Below are positions 58,597 through 64,000 of a DNA stretch of 64,000 nucleotides, piece by piece. Origin of the DNA: Mycolicibacterium mageritense (GTDB lineage Bacteria > Actinomycetota > Actinomycetes > Mycobacteriales > Mycobacteriaceae); the NCBI RefSeq assembly GCF_010727475.1, contig NZ_AP022567.1, positions 3,968,001 through 4,032,000 of the forward strand, written 5' to 3'. Numbering within the stretch: position 1 is the first letter of the stretch; every line of letters begins with the position of its first letter. A program made the translations under genes and the position numbers. The notes under the pieces were generated by a model. It worked only from the letters and a program-made list of their open reading frames with translations, made no database searches and was not told the DNA's origin.

Positions 58597-59799
58597 GTGT
58601 CCGAGCCATCCGAGCATCCTCTGTCCAGCACGGTGGACGTGTCGTCGACACCGCCGGACGAGCCGACCGTCATCGAACAACCGCCGGTGTCCGGCTTCCG
58701 TGGGCAGCACCGGTTCAGTGATCCGGCGGCCAATGCCCCTGGCGTGACCCAGACGGCCCCGCCGCCCGAGTGGACGGCGCCCACGCCGCCGCAGGGCATC
58801 CCCGCGGTTCCCGCGGCCGCCGTGGCGCCGCCGCCCGCGCCTGCTGCCCCCGTCGACTTCGCGTCGCCGTATCGGGATCTGTCCACCACGGCGCTGCTCG
58901 GTCAGCGCAAACGTGCGCCCTCGACGGGTTGGCGCAAGTGGCTCTACCTCGCGTCGTTCAAGCAGATCAACGTGGGGGAGAGCCCCAAGGTCACCCACCA
59001 CAACAACCTGCTGACGGAGGTCAGCCAGCCACTGCAGGGGTGCTACCGGATCGCGCTGCTGTCGCTCAAGGGCGGCGTGGGCAAGACCACGATCACCGCG
59101 ACGCTCGGAGCCACGTTCGCCTCGATCCGCGGTGACCGCGTCGTCGCGGTCGATGCCAACCCCGACCGGGGCACGCTGAGCCAGAAGGTGCCGCTGGAGA
59201 CCGCCGCGACGGTCCGCCATCTCCTGCGCGACGCCGAGGGCATCGAACGGTACAGCGACGTGCGGTCCTACACCTCGCAGGGGCCGAGCCGGCTGGAGGT
59301 GCTGGCGTCCGAAAGCGACCCGGCGGTGTCCGAGGCCTTCAGCTCCGACGACTACGTGCGGACGCTCGCGGTGCTCGAGCGGTTCTACAGCCTGGTGCTC
59401 ACCGACTGCGGCACGGGGCTCATGCACTCGGCGATGTCGGCGGTGCTGTCGAAAGCCGATGTGCTGATTGTGATCAGCTCCGGTTCGGTCGACGGCGCTC
59501 GGAGCGCATCGGCGACGCTCGACTGGCTCGACGCCCACGGGCACCAGGATCTGGTGCGCAACTCGATCGCCGTGATCAACGCGGTGCGGCCGCGTTCGGG
59601 CAAGGTGGATCTGTCCAAGGTGGTCGACCATTTCTCGCGACGGTGCCGCGCCGTTCGCCTCGTCCCGTTCGACCCGCACCTGGAAGAGGGCGCCGAGATC
59701 AGCCTGGAACGGCTCAAGCCGCGCACCCGCGAGGCGCTGATCGAATTGGCGGCCGTGGTGGCCAGCGACTTTGCCGGGCCCCGCCGGTCGGCCAAGTAG
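58597..59799 (+). CDS. MinD/ParA-like ATPase with proline-rich N terminus
   Basis: A 400-aa protein from GTG 58597. A disordered Pro/Ala/Thr-rich region (about 1-105) precedes a deviant Walker A LSLKGGVGKTTITATLGATF (about 156-175), VVAVDANPDRGTLSQ and LVLTDCGTGLMHSAMSAVLS. The layout is like ESX-associated EspI-type and Rv0530 ATPases. It is probably involved in secretion or cell-pole positioning; no ESX genes are near. Confidence 0.88.
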   Translation: MSEPSEHPLSSTVDVSSTPPDEPTVIEQPPVSGFRGQHRFSDPAANAPGVTQTAPPPEWTAPTPPQGIPAVPAAAVAPPPAPAAPVDFASPYRDLSTTALLGQRKRAPSTGWRKWLYLASFKQINVGESPKVTHHNNLLTEVSQPLQGCYRIALLSLKGGVGKTTITATLGATFASIRGDRVVAVDANPDRGTLSQKVPLETAATVRHLLRDAEGIERYSDVRSYTSQGPSRLEVLASESDPAVSEAFSSDDYVRTLAVLERFYSLVLTDCGTGLMHSAMSAVLSKADVLIVISSGSVDGARSASATLDWLDAHGHQDLVRNSIAVINAVRPRSGKVDLSKVVDHFSRRCRAVRLVPFDPHLEEGAEISLERLKPRTREALIELAAVVASDFAGPRRSAK

Positions 59800-59803
59800 C
59801 CCG

Positions 59804-59965
59804 CTAGGGACGCGGATTGTCGCCGTGCCCGAGGCGACGAAGGAAATCCGGGTCGTCGTCGGGCCCGATGACACGTGGACCCGGTCGAGTCCCCGTCGTC
59901 CGCATCAGGCGCCAGCCGACGTAGATCAAGCAGGCCACTGCGATGAACAGGAGCAGATAAGCCAC
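59804..59965 (-). CDS. Small single-pass membrane protein (Rv0530A-like position)
   Basis: A 53-aa protein from GTG 59965 with a perfect ribosome site (AAGGAGG) and a TATATT -10 about 20 bp upstream (59985-59990, minus strand). One helix, AYLLLFIAVACLIYVGWRLM, then a polar tail ending PDDDPDFLRRLGHGDNPRP. The stop lies 4 bp from the convergent MinD-like gene. M. tuberculosis has a similarly placed small gene. Function unknown. Confidence 0.75.
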   Translation of the reverse strand: MAYLLLFIAVACLIYVGWRLMRTTGTRPGPRVIGPDDDPDFLRRLGHGDNPRP

Positions 59966-60001
59966 TCAAAACCTCCTTGCTCCGAATATACGCGCCGTCG
60001 G

Positions 60002-60007
60002 TAGGCT
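60002..60007 (+). promoter_or_regulatory. -10 element of a leaderless promoter
   Basis: TAGGCT ends 6 nt before GTG 60014, divergent from the TATATT promoter of the small membrane protein. Confidence 0.45.
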
Positions 60008-60013
60008 CGGAGC

Positions 60014-60325
60014 GTGTCAGATCCTCGTCCGGCGACGCGCATGATCGTCGATGTCCTGGTCTACGCCGTGGCTCGGCTCGTCCTGGTGGCGGTTTTGACC
60101 GGCGTGATTTTCGGGGTCGGCCATCTGCTTGGGGTGCGGGAGTTTCCCATCGTCGTCGCGTTGCTGTTCGCGTTCGTGATCGCACTGCCGTTGGGCATCT
60201 GGTTGTTCACGCCGCTACGGGACCGCGCGACCGCGTCCATCGCGGTGTTCGACGAGCGGCGGCGCAAGGACCGGGCTCAGCTGCAGGCCCGACTGCGCGG
60301 CGAAGAGCCGCCGGCCGAGCAGTGA
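60014..60325 (+). CDS. DUF4229-type small membrane protein
   Basis: A 103-aa protein from GTG 60014, probably leaderless. Two transmembrane helices (LVYAVARLVLVAVLTGVIFG and FPIVVALLFAFVIALPLGIW) are followed by a charged cytoplasmic helix (ASIAVFDERRRKDRAQLQAR). It corresponds to Rv0531 by position and pattern. Function unknown. Overlaps the aminotransferase start by 4 nt. Confidence 0.8.
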   Translation: MSDPRPATRMIVDVLVYAVARLVLVAVLTGVIFGVGHLLGVREFPIVVALLFAFVIALPLGIWLFTPLRDRATASIAVFDERRRKDRAQLQARLRGEEPPAEQ

Positions 60326-61368
60326 GAGAAGCGTTCGGCGCCCAATTCGCCGGGGCGGAGGGATTTCTCAACTCCCCGACATTCGGGTTGCCACCGCAGT
60401 TCCTGCTCGACGCGCTGCAGCGCTGTATCGCCGACTGGCAGGCAGGAACCTTGGATGCGGCCTCGTTCGACGAGCCCGTGCGGGCCGGGCGCGCCGGATA
60501 CGCGGCGCTGGTCGGCGTTCCCGTCGAATCGGTCGCGATGGCGGGCAACGTATCTGGCGCGCTCGGACTGGTTGCCGCGGCGATTCCCGACGGCAGTCGC
60601 GTCGCGGTGCTCGCAGGCGAATTCACCAGCACCACGTTCCCGTTCGCGGCGCAGGCGGCCCGCGGCGTGACCCTCACCGAACTGACCCCCGACGAATTGG
60701 TGCGCGAGGCGGGCAACTACGACGTCGTGGCGTGCAGCCTGGTGCAGTCGGCCGACGGTGCGGTGCTGGACGAGGAGGCCTTGCGGGCGGCCGTGACGGG
60801 CACCGAAACGCTGTCGGTGGTCGATGTCACGCAAGCCGCGGGCTGGCGGAATCTGGATCTCGCGTGGGCCGATGTCACGGTGGCCGCGGTCTACAAATGG
60901 CTGCTTGCGCCAAGGGGCACGGCATGGATGTCGTTGAGCGAGCGGATCGCTGAGCAGATGACGCCGCACGCGGCGAACTGGTACGCCGGGGAAGACCCGT
61001 GGCAGTCGATCTACGGGCTGCCGCTGCGGCTGGCGGCCGACGCGCGCCGGTTCGACACGTCGCCGGCCTGGTTCTCGGTCCTGGGGGCGAGCCTCACGCT
61101 GCCGTGGCTGGCGTCGCTGGACGCTGCGGCCGTGCATGCCCACACCGTCGGGTTGGCCGATCGGTTGCGGAGCCAGATCGGACTGCCGCAGCGGGATTCG
61201 GCGATCGTGTCACTTCCGATCGCCGACGCCGCAGAGCGGTTGCAGCGGGCCGGGATTCGCGCGTCGGTGCGTGCCGGTGCGGTGCGGGTGGGCTTTCACC
61301 TGTACAACACCGACGACGATCTGGACCGGCTGGTCGACGCCCTGGGAGCAGACCGGCTCGGGGTGTGA
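60322..61368 (+). CDS. Class V aminotransferase-fold PLP enzyme
   Basis: A 348-aa protein from GTG 60322 (GTGA overlap). Features: GFLNSPTFGLPPQFLLDALQ, SVAMAGNVSGALGLVAAAIP, VVDVTQAAGWRNLDLAWADV and the PLP lysine in TVAAVYKWLLAPRGTAWMSL. Family members are cysteine desulfurase-like, isopenicillin-N-epimerase-like or kynureninase-like enzymes. The desulfurase Cys loop is not evident, so an epimerase- or lyase-like role is likelier. Substrate unknown. Confidence 0.86.
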   Translation: MREAFGAQFAGAEGFLNSPTFGLPPQFLLDALQRCIADWQAGTLDAASFDEPVRAGRAGYAALVGVPVESVAMAGNVSGALGLVAAAIPDGSRVAVLAGEFTSTTFPFAAQAARGVTLTELTPDELVREAGNYDVVACSLVQSADGAVLDEEALRAAVTGTETLSVVDVTQAAGWRNLDLAWADVTVAAVYKWLLAPRGTAWMSLSERIAEQMTPHAANWYAGEDPWQSIYGLPLRLAADARRFDTSPAWFSVLGASLTLPWLASLDAAAVHAHTVGLADRLRSQIGLPQRDSAIVSLPIADAAERLQRAGIRASVRAGAVRVGFHLYNTDDDLDRLVDALGADRLGV

Positions 61369-61388
61369 GCCTCGTTGCGGTGCCGCCG

Positions 61389-62042
61389 TTATCGCGACTC
61401 CAGGTAGGTGATGACCGCGCGGACGCGGCGATGGTCATCGGCGGTCTCGGCGAGGTTCAGCTTGGTCAGGATGCTGCGGACGTGCTTCTCGACGGTGCCC
61501 TCGGTGACCCATAGCCTGCGGGCGATACCGGCATTCGACCGGCCTTCGGCCATGAGCATGAGCACCTCGCGCTCGCGGGCACTCAGCGCCGCAAGCGGGT
61601 CGTCGCGGCGCCGTGCCGAGACCAATTCGGACACCAGTGCGGGGTCGACCACCGAGGCGCCTTTGGCGATCCGTTCCAGGGTCTCGACGAAATCGCTGAC
61701 ATCGGTGACGCGGGCCTTGAGCAGGTAGCCGATGCCGTGACCGCTGGCGAGCAGTTCGGTGGCGTGCTCGACCTCGACGTGTGCGGACAACACCAGGATC
61801 CCGGTGTCCGGGGTCTCGGCGCGGATGACCTTGGCGGCGTCGAGCCCTTCGGTGGTGTGTGTCGGTGGCATCCGGATGTCCACCACTGCCAGCTGGGGTT
61901 GCTTGTCGCGCACGAGCGTGAGCAGTTCTGTCGCGTCGCCCGCCTGGCCGACCACCTCGAACCCTGACCGGTCGAGCAGGCTCGCAAGCCCCTCGCGCAG
62001 CAGCACATCATCGTCGGCGACGACGACCCGCAACGCAGCCAT
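61389..62042 (-). CDS. NarL/LuxR-type response regulator
   Basis: A 217-aa response regulator from ATG 62042. Receiver domain with the acidic pocket RVVVADDDVLLREGLASLLD, phospho-acceptor Asp in LAVVDIRMPPTHTTEG, and Lys in GYLLKARVTDVSDF. The C-terminal LuxR HTH is LSAREREVLMLMAEGRSNAG, IARRLWVTEGTVEKHVRSIL. No histidine kinase lies next to it, so its partner is elsewhere. Confidence 0.93.
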   Translation of the reverse strand: MAALRVVVADDDVLLREGLASLLDRSGFEVVGQAGDATELLTLVRDKQPQLAVVDIRMPPTHTTEGLDAAKVIRAETPDTGILVLSAHVEVEHATELLASGHGIGYLLKARVTDVSDFVETLERIAKGASVVDPALVSELVSARRRDDPLAALSAREREVLMLMAEGRSNAGIARRLWVTEGTVEKHVRSILTKLNLAETADDHRRVRAVITYLESR

Positions 62043-62116
62043 CGGGATCCTTCCTCACGTCGAGCCACCTTGGAAGAAGGTACCGGCAATGGGCGCCGCG
62101 GCGCTCGCGATGGGGG

Positions 62117-63479
62117 TCAACCGGGTTGACGCGGGCCGAATGCGGAGCCCTTCTCCCGATCCAGATATGTGTCGGACTTGTTCTTCAGGAAGAACACGTA
62201 CACGAACAGCGAGATCGCGATGCACACCGTGACGTAGAGGATGAACAGCGGAACCTGGTCGCGTTCTTTGAGGGCCTGGTAGATCACCGGCGCAGTGCCG
62301 CCGAATATCGAATTGGCCAGTGCGTAGCCGACACCCACGCCGAGTGCACGCACGTGCGACGGGAACAGTTCGGACTTCACCAGCGCGTTGATCGAGGTGT
62401 AGCCGGTCAGGATGATGTACCCGACCGCGACCAGCAGGAACGACGCCAGCGGTGAATGTGTTTGCGGCAGATAGGTGAACAGGAAGTAGGTGTAGATCAC
62501 CCCGCCCACGCCGAACCACACCAGCAGCGGTTTACGGCCGACCTTGTCGCTGATCATGCCGCCGACCGGCTGGATCGACATCAGGAAGATCAGCCCGATC
62601 AGGTTGACCCAGGTGGCCGTCATCGCCTGCTCTTTGTAGGTGGACTTGACGATCGCCGGGGCGTTGACGCTGTAGGCGTAGAACGCCAGCGTGCCGCCCA
62701 TGGTGATCAGGAAGCACAGCAGCAGGGGTTTGGGGTAGCGCGTGAACAGTTCACGCAGCGAGCCAGAGCTCTTGTCCTCACCGGCCTTGACGGCCTCGAG
62801 CTGTTCTTCGGACAGCGACTCGTCCATCGTGCGGCGCAACCAGAACACCACGATCGCGGCCACGCCGCCGATGGCAAAGGCGATGCGCCAACCGAATTCG
62901 TGCACCTGCGCGGTGGTGAACACCGTGAGGATCAGCAGCAGGGTGAACTGCGCGAGCACGTGACCGCCCACGAGCGTGACGTACTGGAACGACGAGAAGA
63001 AGCCGCGCCGCTCTCGCGTGGCCGCCTCCGACATGTAGGTCGCCGACGTGCCGTATTCGCCGCCGGTCGCGAAGCCCTGCACCAGCCGGCACAGGATCAG
63101 GATGATCGGCGCCGCGGCTCCGATGATTTCGCGCGACGGCACCAACGCGATGACCAGCGAGCAGGCCGCCATGAGTGAGCGAGACGCTGAAGGTCAGGGC
63201 GGCGCGGCGGCCGCGGCGGTCGGCGAAGCGGCCGAAGAACCATGAGCCGACCGGTCGGGTGATGAAGGTGACCGCGAAGATCGCGTAAACGTACACCGTC
63301 GAATTCTGGTCGGCCTCATCGAAGAACTGTTTCTCGAAGTACGTGGCGAAGACCGTGTAGACGTAGACGTCGTACCATTCCACGAGGTTGCCCGACGAGC
63401 CCCGGATCGTGTTCCAGATGGCCCGGCGGGTTTCGGCCCGGCCTGATGGCGTCGACGGGTGTTCGGTCGAAACGGTCAT
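62117..63479 (-). pseudogene. MHS/KgtP-type major facilitator transporter disrupted by a 4-nt duplication
   Basis: The N-terminal frame from ATG 63479 reads IRGSSGNLVEWYDVYVYTVF, RPVGSWFFGRFADRRGRRAA and LTFSVSLTH. The family sequence then continues in another frame as AACSLVIALVPSREIIGAAA through twelve-helix topology to the stop at 62117. At the switch the plus strand has a tandem TGAGTGAG (63172-63179), where one TGAG would restore the frame. MHS transporters import carboxylates such as 2-oxoglutarate. Either a recent inactivation or a sequence error. Confidence 0.8.
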
Positions 63480-63537
63480 GCGGTTCTCCAGACGGTTTTC
63501 GCAGTCTCCGGCCGTCGGTCACGTTACGTCTTTTTGG

Positions 63538-63599
63538 CCGAGCAGACGCGCAGGTACCCGGAAATCGCTGTTCACGGGTACGGGAGCGTCTGTTCGCGG
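63538..63599. repeat. Intergenic palindromic repeat, same family as in resB
   Basis: Left arm CCGAGCAGACGCGCAGGTAC then CCG (63538-63560); right arm CGGGTACGGGAGCGTCTG then TTCGCGG (63575-63599). It can form a hairpin between divergent genes. Confidence 0.7.
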
Positions 63600-63617
63600 C
63601 CTTGACGAAGCTCGCTC

Positions 63618-63635
63618 TGTCAAGTTTGATTGACA
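63618..63635 (+). promoter_or_regulatory. Inverted-repeat operator candidate upstream of the HTH-Clp gene pair
   Basis: TGTCAA-GTTTGA-TTGACA forms a perfect 6-bp inverted repeat ending 2 bp before ATG 63638. The first gene of the pair encodes a small HTH protein that could bind it. Confidence 0.55.
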
Positions 63636-63637
63636 AC

Positions 63638-63844
63638 ATGGACGTGCCTGACACCGCCAGCCTCACCAGTTCGGACCCTGTTCTGGGCCTGCGGACTGTG
63701 CGTGCGTTGGCCAAGACGCTGGAGCGTTTGGAGGCCATTCATGTGGCGAACGCACGCGAGCAGGGTTGGAGTTGGCGGGCCATCGCCGAAGCGCTGGATG
63801 TCAGCCGACAGGCACTGCATCAGAAGTACAACCGGAGGAAGTGA
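63638..63844 (+). CDS. Small helix-turn-helix protein
   Basis: A 68-aa protein from ATG 63638. A helical N terminus (VRALAKTLERLEAIHVANAR) leads into an HTH, EQGWSWRAIAEALDVSRQAL followed by HQKYNRRK. Such tiny regulators often precede Clp N-domain genes in actinobacteria. It probably autoregulates through the inverted repeat directly upstream. The next gene begins 2 bp after its stop. Confidence 0.85.
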   Translation: MDVPDTASLTSSDPVLGLRTVRALAKTLERLEAIHVANAREQGWSWRAIAEALDVSRQALHQKYNRRK

Positions 63845-63846
63845 CG

Positions 63847-64000
63847 ATGTTCGAACGGTTCAGTCGTGCTGCGAAGGTGTCGGTCGTATTGGCTCAGGAA
63901 GAGGCTCGTGAACTGGCGGCCAACGACATTCGACCGGAACACCTCTTGGTGGGTGTCTTGCAGAGCGCGGGCCGTGACTTGGCGGCGCTGCTTGCCGGTT
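63847..64000 (+). CDS. Clp N-terminal-domain protein (3' truncated by window edge)
   Basis: The frame opens at ATG 63847 with GGAGGA at 63834-63839. It reads MFERFSRAAKVSVVLAQEEA, RELAANDIRPEHLLVGVLQS and AGRDLAALLAG, a clear Clp/ClpC N-terminal repeat. The window ends after 51 codons, so it could be a stand-alone Clp-N adaptor-like protein or a longer ATPase. Its coupling to a small HTH gene favours the stand-alone type. Confidence 0.85.
   Translation, partial: MFERFSRAAKVSVVLAQEEARELAANDIRPEHLLVGVLQSAGRDLAALLAG

Noticed and set aside
1..64000. CRISPR arrays, rRNA or tRNA genes
   Set aside because: No regularly spaced repeat array and no rRNA or tRNA signature was recognised anywhere in the window; Tn7-like CRISPR cargo was looked for specifically and not found.

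Overview
The window looks like a chromosome segment of a fast-growing, high-GC mycobacterium (Mycolicibacterium type). It contains the hemD-hemB block and the hemL-histidine phosphatase-TlpA-ccdA-resB-ccsA-MinD-like block, in the order known from M. tuberculosis Rv0511-Rv0531. Many starts are GTG, several genes appear leaderless, and 4-nt stop/start overlaps are common. An LpqH-family lipoprotein, an EthA-like monooxygenase and GAF-ANTAR and Hsp18-like proteins also fit. All functional calls come from reading translations and motifs; no database search was run.

Layout. 1-4.6 kb: heme genes, small membrane proteins and a chromosomal streptomycin-phosphotransferase-like gene. 4.7-11.9 kb: an MpaB-like oxygenase with a TetR gene, a PNPOx-like protein, an Hsp31-type DJ-1 protein, and a large LuxR/ATPase regulator flanked by two exported-protein genes that share a promoter motif. 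12.2-50.9 kb: a genomic island of about 38.7 kb that splits a deazaflavin-dependent nitroreductase-like gene; the C-terminal half lies at 11952-12203 and the N-terminal half at 50932-51063. 51.1-61.4 kb: core genes again (a P450, hemL, cytochrome c maturation, MinD-like, aminotransferase). 61.4-64 kb: a response regulator, a frameshifted MFS transporter, and an HTH/Clp-N pair cut by the window end.

The island is nested. Its left edge carries a tyrosine integrase, an HTH protein and a very zinc-ribbon-rich protein with a decayed recombinase-like tail (12.4-16.5 kb). A stress module (DUF5994, an unknown family present twice, TetR, GAF-ANTAR, two MerR proteins, Hsp20, J-domain, a proteasome-activator-like/HTH fusion, an RsbW-like kinase) is split by a second element. 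That element is a Tn7-like transposon of 24,627 bp (18024-42650) with perfect 12-bp terminal inverted repeats (TGTAGGTTCTCA) and a 5-bp target duplication (ACATC). It encodes TnsA, TnsB/TniA, TnsC/TniB and a frame-disrupted TniQ.

The transposon cargo (18.3-35.2 kb) is a compact, mostly translationally coupled catabolic operon: Baeyer-Villiger-type monooxygenase, alpha/beta hydrolase, flavin amine oxidase, APC permease, SCP2-like protein, gamma-glutamylamine-synthetase-like and gamma-glutamyl-hydrolase-like proteins, a CoA ligase-crotonase fusion, alcohol and aldehyde dehydrogenases and an imine-reductase-like protein. PucR and HxlR regulators are also present. The order suggests amine to ketone to ester or lactone to hydroxyacid to oxoacid to diacid to acyl-CoA, as in cycloalkylamine degradation. 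That substrate is inferred, not shown.
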